Below are positions 44,719 to 56,152 of a stretch of 64,000 nucleotides of DNA, piece after piece; the stretch's first letter is position 1, and each line of letters opens with the position of its first letter. The notes below the pieces were generated by a model. It saw only the letters and a program-made list of their open reading frames with translations, ran no database searches and was not told the DNA's origin. Made by a program: the position numbers and the translations under genes. Origin of the DNA: Paragorgia papillata (lineage: Eukaryota; Cnidaria; Anthozoa; Scleralcyonacea; Coralliidae); assembly GCA_035771165.1 (NCBI GenBank), contig JAWNZC010000116.1:434001-498000 (forward strand), read 5' to 3'.

Positions 44719-46821
44719 TTACTCAACATCTTCGTAGCGTTCATTTTCTAGCGAGGTGAAGCTAGTAGGAACAGAATGGGTAGACCAAAACGTACAGGGA
44801 TGATAGGGGACTATTTTGCTGTGAAATCTGACATCAGCATCATGAATTTTAGGCGATATTGGTGAGGATAATAATACGGTCGCGGGAACAGCGTTGTCAG
44901 ATAAGCCTGATTGGAATAAGGATACCTCACCGGCGAATGCGAATCCTTGCTGTTGGTTTATAGTGGAACCATCTATGATTACAGGAACTCTAGGATAGCG
45001 AGGGATAGCCTGGACTATTTGTGGCGGTATGTCAGCTGTACGTTTTACGTGTAACGGACGAATCACGTCGACATCTTCTTGGCGTGAAAGTTTTCTATTC
45101 TGACGTTGAAAGTTTTTGTCTACGAACATTATTTCGTTCGCGGGAACTCCAGGATAGTCAGGGATAGTTTGGAGTATCTGTGGTGATGTGTCATGGCTAG
45201 GAATATAAGTTCGTTTTACGTGCAATGGGCGAATCACGTCGACATCTCTTTGGTGCGAAAGTCTTCTATTTTGACGTTGGGAGTTTTCGTCTGCGAACAT
45301 CATTTCACTTGCGGGAATTCTAGGATAGTTAGGGATAGCCATCATTTCACTTGCGGGAACTCTAGGACAGTTAGGGATAGTGATCATTTCACTAGCTGGA
45401 ACTCTAGGACAGTTGGGGATAGCCATCATTTCACTTGCGGGAACTCTAGGATAGTTAGGGATAGCCATCATTTCACTTGCGGGAACTCTAGGATAGTTGG
45501 GGATAGCCATCATTTCACTTGTGGGAACTCTAGGATAGTTGGGGATAGCCATTATTTCATTCGCTGGAACTCTGGTACACTTAGGGATAGCCATCATTTT
45601 ACTTGCGGGAACTCTAGGATAGTTAGGAATAGTCATCATTTCATCAGTTGGAACTCTAGGACGCTTTGGGATAGCTATCATTTCACTTGCGGGAGCTGTG
45701 AGATAGTTGGGAGGAATAGTCATCATTCCACTTCTGGAAACTCTGGGGCAGTTAGGGATAGCCATCATTTCACTTGCGGGAACTCGAGGACAGTTAGGAA
45801 TAGCCATCATTTCACTTGCGGGAACTCCAGGATAGTTAGGGATAGTCATTTCACTTGCGGAAACTCGAGGACAGTTAGGAATAGCCATCATTTCACTTGC
45901 GGGAACTCCAGGATAGTTAGGGATAGTCATTTCACTTGCGGAAACTCGAGGACAGTTAGGAATAGCCATCATTTCACTTGCGGGAACTCCAGGATAGTTA
46001 GGGATAGTCATTTCACTTGCGGAAACTCGAGGACAGTTAGGAATAGCCATCATTTCACTAGCGGGAACTCCAGGATAGTTAGGGATAGTTTGGACTATCT
46101 GTGATAGTATATTGTGGCGAGGAGTATTAGTTCGCTCTGCGTGGAATGGATAAATCAGTTCTTGATCTTTTTGGCGAAAAATTCTTCTCTTTTGACGTTG
46201 CGAGTTTTTGTCTACCGACATCATTTCAATTAAGGGAACTGAAGGAACTCTAGGATAGTTAGGGATAGTTTGGTGTACCTGTATACCATGGTTGGAAGGA
46301 GAAGTATTAGCTCGTTTTGCTTGCATCGGGAAAATTTCTTTTAGATCTTCTCGGTTCAAAATTGCTCTCTTCCGACGTTGCATGTTTCTGTCTGTGAACG
46401 TTTCATTCGTGAGATCCACAGTCCAATAATGGCATCTACTTGCATTGTGGGAGTCCCGCTCGAGTTTCACGAAGCAACCCTTGACCGAAAGATTATAGCT
46501 AATGCTGTTTCTCAACCGTGACGGACAATTTCTGTAATAAGGGAAGTTGTCCGTGATAAACTTATGAATCTCTGCTGAGGTCATCTTTCGCTCTGGTGAA
46601 CTCGTAATAGCCATGGTGACGAGAGCGGTGTAGGTATAGGGTGGTTCACTAGGTGGAGCTTCGATGTATTTTCGTTTCTTGGCCGTGGTGCTACCGCCAT
46701 TGCATCTGCTGTTTGTCAATTCAAACTCGGGTTTTACAGCGAGCATATCGTCAATATTCTCTTTCTCTTCTTTCTTCACTTTGACTTTTGTTAAGATGTG
46801 TTCCAGCTGGTTGTTTTCCAT
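44719..46821 (-). CDS. Divergent forkhead protein with expanded IPNYPRVPASEM repeats (700 aa)
   Basis: Intronless. The N-terminus has a Lys/Glu segment with SUMO-like VKKE, followed by KKRK. A forkhead domain at about 60-153 ([34 protein letters not shown]) is followed by a Lys/Arg wing. In the recognition helix the usual W..NSIRHNL is L.RNSISYNL: the DNA-contacting Arg and His are Ser108 and Tyr109, and the Trp is Leu. Residues 246-508 are 19 tandem units of about 14 residues. A ~50-residue wing-plus-linker module occurs four times (about 143-193, 201-252, 508-559, 566-613). The C-terminal VPYHPxxFWS motif is shared with the three other forkhead genes. The frame stays open for 2.1 kb, so it is probably expressed. 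DNA binding is doubtful. I do not assign a Fox class. Confidence 0.88.
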   Translation of the reverse strand: MENNQLEHILTKVKVKKEEKENIDDMLAVKPEFELTNSRCNGGSTTAKKRKYIEAPPSEPPYTYTALVTMAITSSPERKMTSAEIHKFITDNFPYYRNCPSRLRNSISYNLSVKGCFVKLERDSHNASRCHYWTVDLTNETFTDRNMQRRKRAILNREDLKEIFPMQAKRANTSPSNHGIQVHQTIPNYPRVPSVPLIEMMSVDKNSQRQKRRIFRQKDQELIYPFHAERTNTPRHNILSQIVQTIPNYPGVPASEMMAIPNCPRVSASEMTIPNYPGVPASEMMAIPNCPRVSASEMTIPNYPGVPASEMMAIPNCPRVSASEMTIPNYPGVPASEMMAIPNCPRVPASEMMAIPNCPRVSRSGMMTIPPNYLTAPASEMIAIPKRPRVPTDEMMTIPNYPRVPASKMMAIPKCTRVPANEIMAIPNYPRVPTSEMMAIPNYPRVPASEMMAIPNYPRVPASEMMAIPNCPRVPASEMITIPNCPRVPASEMMAIPNYPRIPASEMMFADENSQRQNRRLSHQRDVDVIRPLHVKRTYIPSHDTSPQILQTIPDYPGVPANEIMFVDKNFQRQNRKLSRQEDVDVIRPLHVKRTADIPPQIVQAIPRYPRVPVIIDGSTINQQQGFAFAGEVSLFQSGLSDNAVPATVLLSSPISPKIHDADVRFHSKIVPYHPCTFWSTHSVPTSFTSLENERYEDVE
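45298..46086 (-). repeat. Coding minisatellite, 19 units of ~42 bp (39/42-bp pairs)
   Basis: The units encode IPN(Y/C)P(R/G)VPASEMMA. The 5' part alternates 42-bp and 39-bp forms as an 81-bp higher-order unit, repeated about three and a half times with near identity, pointing to recent unequal exchange. A 303-residue antisense ORF (45193-46104) is a shadow. Confidence 0.93.
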
Positions 46822-47181
46822 TTCTGTGAGTTTGACTGTTCTCTAGCTATACACGGCTATAGCTTCCGACGAGAGTTTCGGCGTTCCGCAGGCCAGTTCT
46901 TCTTTCCAATATTAAACTCGTTTTTTACCAGAGCGGCACAGGATAAAACCAGAACAAAAGCAAATTCATGTGGGAGCCAAGCTAGTTTGGTTTTAGCCGT
47001 TTTATCTAAGAGATGTTCGTCAGGTCGAGTCCCTCAGGAGAGCTTTACTTTGTTTTTGTCTTGATCTTATGGGGGTATATAAATAATTTTATACTTAGAT
47101 CATGTTCCCCAAAGGTGCATGTATACATATTTTAACCCTTTCAACCGTGATATCTTTTAGTATTTTACTTTGGCTAATTAA

Positions 47182-47615
47182 AGGCCTGACCAAACACTTT
47201 CAACATTTCATTCAACATCGTTCAACATTGTTGAATTCAACATGTTGAAAGCGTTTGGCCACCCCTGTTGAATGATGTTGAACGTTGTTGAATGGTGTTG
47301 AATGATGTTGAACGAAATTTGAACATGTTCAAATTTTCGTTCAACACGCGTTCAACATTTCTATTGTTCTCAAAATGTTGAAAGGTGTTGAACGCATTTG
47401 GCCACGTTTCATTCAACTTTGTTGAACAGAGACATGCGCCATGCGAGATATTGTCGATTCCAGCTTTTGTGGTAGCCCGCGTTCAATTAATTGTCATTCA
47501 TGAATGTTGAACGATGTTGAATTCATTTGGCCACTCGTGCTTTCAACATTATTCAGCATCGTTCAACAATGTTGAATGATGTTGAATGCGATGTTGAAAG
47601 CGTTTGGCCAGGCCT
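47182..47615. mobile_element. Harbinger-type MITE, AGGCCTG ends, TAA TSD (copy 2)
   Basis: Close to the element at 40708-41150 throughout, flanked by TAA at 47179-47181 and 47616-47618. It lies upstream of the repeat-bearing forkhead gene. Confidence 0.93.
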
Positions 47616-48534
47616 TAACGCCAGACGGTTTTACTCGTCATTGGGAGGCCTTTTTGAGTTGAAAGTGTTAAAATCTCAACAAGTTAATGCTTTCAACCTT
47701 GAATTTCCTTTTAGTATTTTACTCTGGCTTCAAGGTATTTCGGGTTGAAAGGGATGGTAATCATGTTTTGTCAGATATAAACTGTTAAATCCTTGTCAAA
47801 TAAAGTTTATCTATTTATTTAACGTATAAAGATCAAAATGAAAAGGTGGTTAACTGCCTAGAGTAGTTTTGATAACGAAATACTGACGTTACGAGCGTTT
47901 CATCACATTTCACTCTGATGATCAGGCTCGAAACGTCAGTATTTTGTTATCAGATCAAAACTATTCTCTGCAATTTACAATGTTTCCACTTCGATCTATC
48001 GTATAAGCAATGCCTACGCAGCATTCTATTTTTTTAGTACTGTTTAATAAACGAGCAGGAGTGTTTTATATCTGATAAAACACGAACTGCGAGTTTATTG
48101 AACGGCTTCAAAAACGAACCACTTGGTAAGTTCATTGGCGTAGTAAGTTTGAAAAATAACCTTGTCTAAGCCGAGAAAATCAAAGCTAAAGTTTATGTAA
48201 ATCAGGAGGTATCTTTATCACATATAAAGACACTGCAGATTAAACTTTAATTTCTTTTGAATTTTCCTCATGAATTATTTTTAATGAGTTTTTGAAGATA
48301 TACGATAGTATATGCATTTTTTTATTCAACTGGTGTCTCATGAGGAATTAAGAAGAGTATTTCCGTGTGCAAATTTTTAAACTACGTTGTTTGAGTACAG
48401 ACTTTGTGGTTTGTTAAAGAAGGGAAGCTGTGTTGGATGTCTAGAACTAAAACGAAAACGTGAAAAGGAACTAAGGAACTGATGGCTTTTAAAATGTCTT
48501 TGCTTGTTTTCACACACTTCTGAAGGAAGGGCCG

Positions 48535-48668
48535 GCAATTCAGATTCCGCTCGGATATTTACGCATGCGCACCTCAACCGGAATAACAAGAATCCTGTGA
48601 TTTGAAATGGATTATCCCAGAGTCTCTCGTTTCCCGGGTGGGGAACGTGGGCTCTGGGAACGAGATTG
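48535..48668. mobile_element. Right-end remnant of the Mutator-like (Pack-MULE-like) element
   Basis: It matches the last ~130 bp of 5568-5991 (ATTCCGCTCGGATATTTACG to GGAACGAGATTG), including the end of the inner Cys-rich frame. The left terminus is missing. Confidence 0.8.
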
Positions 48669-48669
48669 G

Positions 48670-48878
48670 ATATGAGGCCGGTTACTTACTGGGCTGATTT
48701 TATGTCACGAAAATCTTATTACGACTATTTGAGAAATACAAAATCACATAACGAAGCAAAATTGGGTTTGTTTTTCTTTAGGTATAGCACACGGAGTATT
48801 ATAATTCCTTTTTGTAGTCAAAGAAAGATTTTCGTGACATAAAATCAGCCCGTTAACCGGTCTAACCCGCCTCATATC
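48670..48878. mobile_element. Fold-back MITE, ATATGAGGCCGGTTA arms
   Basis: Inverted arms include GGGCTGATTTTATGTCACG and its complement; it abuts the Mutator-like remnant. Confidence 0.8.
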
Positions 48879-49777
48879 AACAGTCCCTAGGTTCAGTGGC
48901 GTATCATAAAGAGATTAACAACGCATAACTCCTGCATGCTTATACCGAATTTCTCAAATGATAATTAATTATAGTCAATCTATATAACAAATAGCTTTAC
49001 CCACAAAGTGCATGGGATTCAGCATTCTCATTCTCATACAGGGGAATTCCAATTGGATGGGCTGGTGCAAAGGATCACACCAGGGGTGTATCACACTTGA
49101 AAATCTCGTACACCTTAAAAAATCCGAAAATCCCAAAAATCTCAAAAAATTCCAAAAAAATCCGCAAAAATCTCAAAAAATCCGCAAAAATCTCACAAAA
49201 TCAAAAAAATGGCGAAATCCAAAAAAAAAACCAAAAAAATCTCGTACACTTTTTTGGAGTGATTACACCCCTCGGGATCACACATCTCATGCTCACTGCT
49301 CACTACTCACCTGCACCCATACAATATCTGCTCACTCCCACTATTTACATAACACCTGCTGGTACCACGCACTTTATATCTGCCCACCTCCAACCACGCA
49401 TACAATATCTGCCAAGCCATCCCCTGCCATGGTGCCACCCACATCTATATACTGTGGGGGTGGCCCACTCCCTATACACGCATGCACGCAATTAAAGTCT
49501 TCCTCCAGTTCCCATGTTGCTTTTAAGTTAAGAAAAGTAAATACGACCCTTTAAAATCGAGCTACTCGACTCAAATGGCTAAACGTGGGGATTTTTCAAG
49601 TTTTGATATAGGTCCAGGCGGATCATGCAAAATTTACTATTACGTTGGACCGGTAGAAAACATGACAGGAAAACTAAAAGCATTTTTTTTGGTCGTCGTA
49701 TGAAAGGCAGCTCTAGAACCACTTATTTTTTCCTTTACAAGACCTCAAATCTTTATTTACCATCATTATAAATGCAT

Positions 49778-50145
49778 TAGGCCTGGTTCATACGTCGCAT
49801 TTAATTCAGACGAATTGAATTCATAGTTAGCTTCGTCGACTGGTCGACGTAAACTCGAATTCGTTTCATGCGATGAATTTAATTCAGTGACGAGCAAGGA
49901 AAATCTCGCTAGATCGCGTCAAAAACGTCCAATACGCATGCGAAGTAAACAAATATCTGATCACGGGCACAAAAAATATGTTATCATAATTTATGCATTT
50001 AATTCGATGCGACGATACAGCGACGTCTGAAACGAACACGCATTTCAAACGTTGTATCCGATCTCACAGTGACGGATACAACGTCTCAGACGAATTTAAC
50101 TCTTCAGTCGAATTTAATTCGTTTCATACGTCGCACTACATCTGA
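49778..50145. mobile_element. Inverted-repeat element, CATACGTCGCATTTAATTC arms
   Basis: Terminal arms TTCATACGTCGCA and complement with many internal AATTCGTTTCATACG and GACGAATT copies. No coding capacity. Confidence 0.65.
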
Positions 50146-50289
50146 AGTAAATGAGGTCTGAGAGAAGTTACTTAAATTAGATACAGCTCTTTTGAAAAAT
50201 AAATTGAAGTGTTTGTCTAGGATTTTTTGCTTGGAATTAGTAATGTTTTCTTAGTTCTTGCTGTGCAAGCTATCCTTAGTTGTTAATAT

Positions 50290-50400
50290 ACTTAGAAAAA
50301 CTCTAAGCTCTGCATCTAGACGGGACTCGAAATCGCAATCTTCCGAATGCTATAGCCAGTCAGCCAGACACTCTAACCATTGAGCCACTAGACTTCGGAT
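50290..50400 (-). repeat. tRNA-derived SINE fragment
   Basis: The minus strand has AGTGGCTCAATGGTTAGAG (A box) and GATTTCGAGTCCCG (B box) separated by about 45 nt, plus the AGAGCTTAGAGTTTTT tail. It belongs to the same family as 8248-8331. Confidence 0.7.
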
Positions 50401-51194
50401 GACAGAGTTAAACGGGAACAAATTCAACTAGTATTAACAATTAACTTAGGACAATTCAGAACTGAGAAAATTTGAAGTTCCATACAGTTTTTGAAGTATT
50501 TAAACAAAGTTTGAGAATTTGTAGAGAATTTGTGTCCCAAAGAAAAGACCAGAAGGAAGTATCACAAACAAAGTTTGATATTTTGTTGTTTTAAGCATTC
50601 AAAAAAATAGGGCATGTTTTGATGAACGACACGCCAAATTCTTCAAATAAGCTGTCTTCGTATTTTTGCAGATGATACAAATGTTTATCATATTTATCAA
50701 ATAATGCAAAAGATTCAGAAACTGTATATATAAATGAATAACATGCAGTTTAAGTTACTTCAGTGAATATTTATTATTGCACTATATATCTGAAGCTATC
50801 AGTTAACTTTAAAAAAACGTTATTTGGCAATTACCTCGACTGGGAGGAAAGTGGCAAGTAAAAAAACCCAATGTTTTTCCTGATTTATCAGAACTCGTTT
50901 AGGGTCGCAAAGGATCATGTTAAAACGTGGATTGCTATGGTGGATTATTAGATCTCTTGACTTAATCGATTAATCTGGTTTTCTTATGAATTTTGAAGTA
51001 TTTTCACTAATAAATCTAACAAAAAAAATTTTCTGTGCACAAATCTTCAGTAAACGCCTACGGTATCATTGGAGCGTTTTATTAATCACAAACATTTTGA
51101 CTTTTGTTTGGAAGTTTGAATTGCTATTGAATCAAAAGACGTTGATTAACATTCCTTTGTGTAAATGCTTTGGTGCATAGTTTATTATGCATGG

Positions 51195-51213
51195 GCATAA
51201 AAAGAGCTCGCTT
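51195..51213 (+). promoter_or_regulatory. TATA-like core promoter shared by forkhead genes
   Basis: GCATAAAAAGAGCTCGCTT lies 60-78 bp upstream of the ATG. It is identical in the two other short forkhead genes (54642-54660 complement, 60101-60119). TTCGTACGAGAAAGAC in the 5' leader is also shared. Confidence 0.75.
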
Positions 51214-51272
51214 ATTGATGTAGAAATCATATAACTTACAACTTTCGTACGAGAAAGACGTCTTTAAAAACC

Positions 51273-52148
51273 ATGTCCGTTGAAAAAGATCAAAATGCTG
51301 CAACGAAACCTGAAGTCGACATCGAATGCGAAATCATTGAAATCAGAGTGAAGAAAGAAGTTATAGAAAACATTGATGGCGAGAACGCTGCCTGTTCTGA
51401 GAAATCCAACTACCAATCAACAACCTGCAGTGGTTGTTCTTCGAAAAAGCGAAAGCGTTCCAAAGCCCCACCGGGCAAACCACCCTATTCTTACGTGGCC
51501 CTCATCACCATGGCAATTACGAGCTCTCCGCGGCGAAAGATGACCTTGGCGGAGATTTACGAGTTTATCTCTGAGAAGTTTCCCTATTACAGAACTTCTC
51601 CTTTGAATTGGAAGGGCTCCATCAGACAATACCTGACGCTTAATGACTGCTTCGTGAAGCTCCCGCTGTATTCCCACGAACGACACAGGGGCCACTACTG
51701 GACAGTGGATCCCGCGAGTAATACGATGTTCACCGACGGAAGTTTCCGACGTCGAAAGAGGATATTCACGCGCGAGTTTCCCAGCTACGATACATCAGCA
51801 CAGTCGTCAGTGCCAGCTGTTCCTTACTATCCTCGAGTTCCTGTAATTCCACACGCCTCCCTTAATACAAGCCAACGACCAGAATTCACCATGAACAACA
51901 TTCTGGCAACTCAACCAACTTTGTTAACTAACCCTGTTCCAGCAATCCCAACCTATCCATCAACATCCCAAATTCAGTTTGTCGACAGTAGATTCCAGAG
52001 CAACGCTATCCCTTACCATCCCGAAGTGGTTTGGTCTTCCCCGTTATCCTATACAGTTCCTGAAAGAACTTTTAGCTACCCTCCTTCGCAAGACAGACAT
52101 TGTCAAACATTTTCGCAAGCACTTGTAGGATTTAAACATTATTTGTAA
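51273..52148 (+). CDS. Divergent intronless forkhead protein (291 aa), altered recognition helix
   Basis: ACCATGTCC start, about 75 bp after the shared TATA-like box. The N-terminus resembles the other family members ([11 protein letters not shown]), with SUMO-like VKKE at about 26-29 and a Lys/Arg run. The forkhead domain is at about 69-165: [55 protein letters not shown], then DGSFRRRKR. The recognition helix reads WKGSIRQYLTLND: the usual Asn is Gly115 and the usual His is Gln119, while Arg118 remains. A single [10 protein letters not shown] linker motif and an IPYHPEVVWSS C-terminal motif follow. The basic linker is about 10 residues shorter than in the paralogues (no [10 protein letters not shown]). 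AATAAA lies 132 bp past the stop. Probably a nuclear factor with changed DNA specificity. Confidence 0.9.
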   Translation: MSVEKDQNAATKPEVDIECEIIEIRVKKEVIENIDGENAACSEKSNYQSTTCSGCSSKKRKRSKAPPGKPPYSYVALITMAITSSPRRKMTLAEIYEFISEKFPYYRTSPLNWKGSIRQYLTLNDCFVKLPLYSHERHRGHYWTVDPASNTMFTDGSFRRRKRIFTREFPSYDTSAQSSVPAVPYYPRVPVIPHASLNTSQRPEFTMNNILATQPTLLTNPVPAIPTYPSTSQIQFVDSRFQSNAIPYHPEVVWSSPLSYTVPERTFSYPPSQDRHCQTFSQALVGFKHYL

Positions 52149-53691
52149 TGGCTTCCGTGAACTTATTTTCCGATAGGACTTATATACTTTTAGTTTATAT
52201 TATAATTCTTGGTAGTATATGCTTGGTATTCATAACTGTAAACTAGCTAAGGTAAACTTATTGGAGCACTTGTTATGTTAATAAACATGCATACTTTAAG
52301 TTTGCTTTTAATCGAACCATAGATAGATTTTGTAATAATGCATTTTTATATTTTTTTAAATATGTCATGTAATGTAATTTGTATCAAGTTGAATATATAG
52401 TCTTCAAATCTGATACTTTATTTTGCCTATATTTGTTTATTATACATGCCGTCATATTTGAGAAATGAACGGCTATAGCGAGCGTCAGCTAATTTAGCAA
52501 TAATAAATTAAAAATCTCACTGGTGGTTTGGTAGAATAATTTATAATCACTCAATACACGCTACGCCCATGTGTGTAGTATAAATATTTTGCAGAATACG
52601 GATGAAACTTTTCATTAATTTCTTTTCGAAATTAGCGTATTCTTACGAATAACGTTGTCTGCACAAAAATGTTTTGCAGAAAAATCTGGAGAAAGTCTAG
52701 CCGCTTGATTTCCAGTTGGCGAAAAAATATCACGCAAGTGACGACTGAAAGCAAAAAAAATCGCTTCGCGCGAAAAAATTTTCTTAGTAAAGAACAGCCG
52801 TAGATAGCAACGTATACTAATATTATTTAAAACTAATATATAGATGATCATCTCAATTCGGCATTATATACATGCAAATGCGAAATAGACCAAAATTTTG
52901 ACTATATGACAACGTGATTTTTAACCGATGAATATGTTTTGAAACTTTGTAATATTTTTGTGTTTTAAAGGGACACTGTCACCGAGTAACAATTAAAAGC
53001 TCTAAACTGTTTGAAATGGCAATTTCTTAAAATTTTCCGAGTGATAGAATGTTTGGTTGAAAATCGTTCAATACTATGTGAAGGTTAGTATATAATCCTC
53101 ATTTAAATAATGATTTGAAAATAATTTTTACTTTTACTTAATGAGAGACAAGCGCTTGTCAGTGCTGTGGCGTTGCAAAACTAAACACTGCAAGAAACGG
53201 GTAATTAAATAGCCGTGGCAACAACAACCAGACAGTGGAGACTATATAAGTAAGACTCGACTGTTCATTTGTGTTTTAAAAAAAGGACTGTGAAAATTTC
53301 AAAGGGGTTATCATTCTCAGAATATTTAAAAAAAGATATTGTTGTTGTAGCTATAGAGCAAGTACGAGAAAAATTCACTAGTTTCCCTAAAATTTGCAAG
53401 AAACACTCGTCGAATACAGAACGACAATATATAGTTTCCCGTTTTCCCGCTCTTTTTTGGTCTGGAGGTCGCGCAGGCGCAAAACGTTTGGCAGCACTGC
53501 AGTGTTCGTTTAGGCTGCGTTTCTGGTTTATTTTATAGTATAATTCTATTAAAAGCAAACGAATTTTTAGATACAGTTTTATTTTACAATATTTTACAAA
53601 ACTAGCAATATAGACGTAACCAACACTAACCTAATAATATATACAGTCAAGAGTAAGTTTATCATTTAAAAAATATATCGTAATCAATGTT
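52149..53691. other. Intergenic between forkhead genes
   Basis: AT-rich; no exon or clear element recognised. AATAAA at 52280-52285 serves the gene on the left; TTTATT at 53578-53583 (minus-strand AATAAA) serves the gene on the right. Confidence 0.5.
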
Positions 53692-54573
53692 CTAATTATC
53701 TAAGTGTTCAAAGTGTCGATAATATAAATCTCTAGTGTCGCACGAGTTAAAGTTAAATGTTCTAGGGATAGTATAGGTCATTGGGGATGACCAAAACATT
53801 TCTGGATGGTAGGGGATAGCGTTGTTCTGGTATCTGTGGTCGAGAAGCTGAATTGGGGATGTTTGTGGATAGGTTGGGATTGCTGAAACAGAGTTGTTTA
53901 GCAAAGTTGGTCGAGGTGCCAGAATATCATCGATGGTGAATCCTCGCTGTTGAGGTGTGATTACAGGAACTCGAGGATAGTAAGGGATAGCTTGGACTGA
54001 CTGTGGTCGTGTATCGTAGCTGGGAATGTTCGTTCGTTCTACGAGCAACGGGAGAATCTCGCTGACGTCTTCTTGGCGTGTGAATCTCCTCTTTCGTCGT
54101 CGGAAACTGCCGTCGCCGAACATCATTTCACTGGCGGGATCCACTGTCCAATAGTGGCCTCTGTTCTGATCGTGGGCACCACGCGGGAGCTTCACGAAGC
54201 AGTCATTGAGCGTGAGATTATGTCTGATGGCGTTCCTCCACTTCAAAGGACAATTTCTGTAATAAGGAAAGTTGTCATCGATGAACTTATGGATCTCCGC
54301 CAAGGTCATCTTTCGCCACGGAGAGCTCGTAATTGCCATGGTGATGAGGGCCACGTAGGAATAGGGTGGTTTACCCGGTGGGGCTTTGGAACGCTTTCTC
54401 TTTCTCGTAGAACCACCACTGCAGTTTGTTGATTGATAGCTGGACTTGTCAGAACTGTCAGTATGCTCAACTTCAATGTTCTCGTTGTTTTCTTCCTTCA
54501 CTTTGACTTCAGTGATTTCACATTCGAAATCTTCAGGTTTCGTTGCGGCATTTTGCTCTTTTTCAGCGGACAT
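53692..54573 (-). CDS. Intronless forkhead transcription factor (293 aa), canonical recognition helix
   Basis: I start at the ATG at 54573, in an ACCATGTCC context; the longer frame relies on a non-ATG codon. Forkhead domain at about 68-165: [63 protein letters not shown], then [11 protein letters not shown]. The DNA-contact residues Asn114, Arg117 and His118 are intact. The N-terminus is acidic with a SUMO-like VKEE. A single [11 protein letters not shown] motif and a C-terminal [12 protein letters not shown] follow. It is a near-duplicate of the gene at 60188-61024, in divergent orientation and including about 110 bp of promoter. Its class is uncertain: the TLNDCF helix recalls FoxE, the rest is lineage-specific. 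Confidence 0.93.
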   Translation of the reverse strand: MSAEKEQNAATKPEDFECEITEVKVKEENNENIEVEHTDSSDKSSYQSTNCSGGSTRKRKRSKAPPGKPPYSYVALITMAITSSPWRKMTLAEIHKFIDDNFPYYRNCPLKWRNAIRHNLTLNDCFVKLPRGAHDQNRGHYWTVDPASEMMFGDGSFRRRKRRFTRQEDVSEILPLLVERTNIPSYDTRPQSVQAIPYYPRVPVITPQQRGFTIDDILAPRPTLLNNSVSAIPTYPQTSPIQLLDHRYQNNAIPYHPEMFWSSPMTYTIPRTFNFNSCDTRDLYYRHFEHLDN

Positions 54574-54641
54574 GGTTCTCGTAAAGTTTGATAGAGGTCT
54601 TTCTCGTACGAAGGCTGAAGGTTTAATGACTTTCACTGCGA

Positions 54642-54660
54642 AAGCGAGCTCTTTTTATGC
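54642..54660 (-). promoter_or_regulatory. TATA-like core promoter of forkhead gene
   Basis: Minus-strand GCATAAAAAGAGCTCGCTT, identical to 51195-51213 and 60101-60119, 70-88 bp upstream of the ATG. Confidence 0.75.
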
Positions 54661-55429
54661 TCGAGGCGCAACAAACCAAACAAAACGCTTCCGGACTATA
54701 GCCCTTTTTTCAAAACATATGCCGCCACATTTTAAAAGATTTTTTTTCTTTTAATCAAGCCGGTGTTTTCTGCAGAGGCGTGTTCTCTGGGACCAGTTCT
54801 GGAACCATATTTTTTTTTCATTTTCTGCAATAAAATTCTCAACAAATTCGAGGGCGTAAGATACTTATCGGATTAAGTTTTGTTCCAATCGCGTTATTCT
54901 CCGGAGAATCTTTTTGACTATTAAAGATACCAAGTTTCACTGAAATTACTGAAATTACTTGTAATATATTCAGTATATATAATGTAACCTTGGATTGATA
55001 ATGAAGCGTCGCAATCACGATGCCTGGCATTTGGTGTTTGCCTGAATGTCGGTAGATATTCAATCCTTTTTGGCGCTTTCATTATTGATTTATATACCAA
55101 TGATATATGCGTGTTGAGGATTAAAAATTGAGGATTTCTTAAAAAACTATATTTCGTGGGAAAAATGTTGAAAAATAATTAAATTCAGGACTTCACGACC
55201 ACGTGCATGCGGTTCAATTCTTATATACAAAAGCAAAAAGAAAAAAACACCAACAAACGTTGTGAAATACGTTTGGGAATTACGGACTTGGCAAATACCA
55301 ATGGTTATACTTTGCAATGAATCATATTTCGATCATCACTAGTTGATATTAATGGTTATAAAGATTTTAGAAAGCAAGATGTAATTAAATATTTGTCTAC
55401 GTTAGTATAGTGTTTTAGTCAGGATTTTG

Positions 55430-56003
55430 AAAGAGGAAGAGCGCAGCGCCGAAGTTGCGAGAAACTTCTTGGGGGCTCCGGGGGCATGCTCCCTCGGAAA
55501 ATTTTGAAATCTAGTGTCTCTAAAATGGCATTTCCTGCATTTTGGGAGAAGATTTTACACAATTCTGAAAGTTTGATAAGTCATAAAATACTAAAAAATA
55601 ACAACCGATGAGTTAAGTTACATACGTGCGATACATCAATAAACGTCCATAGCTTTCGCTATGAGTCGCCAACACATCGATCCTGCCCGTTAACCCACCT
55701 TCGTCCGCGATACCATCAAATATTAACCAAACAAGATGGGCGCTATAAAATGAGGACGCTATAAAATCAAACGTGGCGCGGGCCCCGGCCCCGGGGTATA
55801 CATAAACAAGCACGGAGACTGGATTAGGAGCCAAGTACCATTTCATATTATTAGTCACTAGCGTCAGAAGAGCGACTGAGATCCAGTCAATAACCGCTGT
55901 GTAAATCACCTGTGCATCTGAGTACGAGTGTTCAAAACAAAATGTCATCATGCAAAGGGGGGGAGCGACCGCTCCCACCGCTCCCCCTCTGGCTACGTCC
56001 CTA
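55430..56003. mobile_element. hAT-like remnant with AAATGGCATTTCCTGCATTT block
   Basis: It contains CTCCGGGGGCATGCTCC, AAATGGCATTTCCTGCATTT and a right end of CTCTGGCTACGTCCCTAG, matching parts of 3556-4071 and 19885-20005. Termini are not clean. Confidence 0.55.
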
Positions 56004-56060
56004 GCTTAAAGTTGGTAAAGTTTCGTTTGTTTTTGCTGTACAAGCTATCGTTATTATACA

Positions 56061-56152
56061 GGCTCAGAAAACTCCGCAGAGCTCCAGACAGGACTCGAAC
56101 CGACAACCTTCCGAATGCTATATATATATATAGCCAGACGCTCTAACCATTG
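56061..56152 (-). repeat. tRNA-derived SINE fragment
   Basis: Minus strand TCAATGGTTAGAGCGTC and GGTTCGAGTCCTGTCTGG boxes with a (TA)n expansion between them; same family as 8248-8331. Confidence 0.7.

Larger units (their letters stand above)
47619..51189. other. Intergenic between two forkhead genes
   Basis: No gene is seen. Contents: a palindromic retroelement-like repeat at about 47855-48030 (GATAACGAAATACTGACG arms, then the GCTGCGTAGGCA motif); a Mutator-like remnant; two fold-back MITEs; a low-complexity AAAATCTC/AAAAATCC tract (49120-49250); and a SINE. Entries follow. Confidence 0.5.

Noticed and set aside
45193..46104. 303-residue ORF antisense to the repeat-bearing forkhead gene
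   Set aside because: It is the complement of the 42-bp coding repeat; the forkhead frame has the domain similarity.
47913..47940. Hammerhead-ribozyme-like core (CTGATGA...CGAAACGTC)
   Set aside because: The eight bases between the two core boxes cannot form stem II; the resemblance is probably a retroelement end motif.
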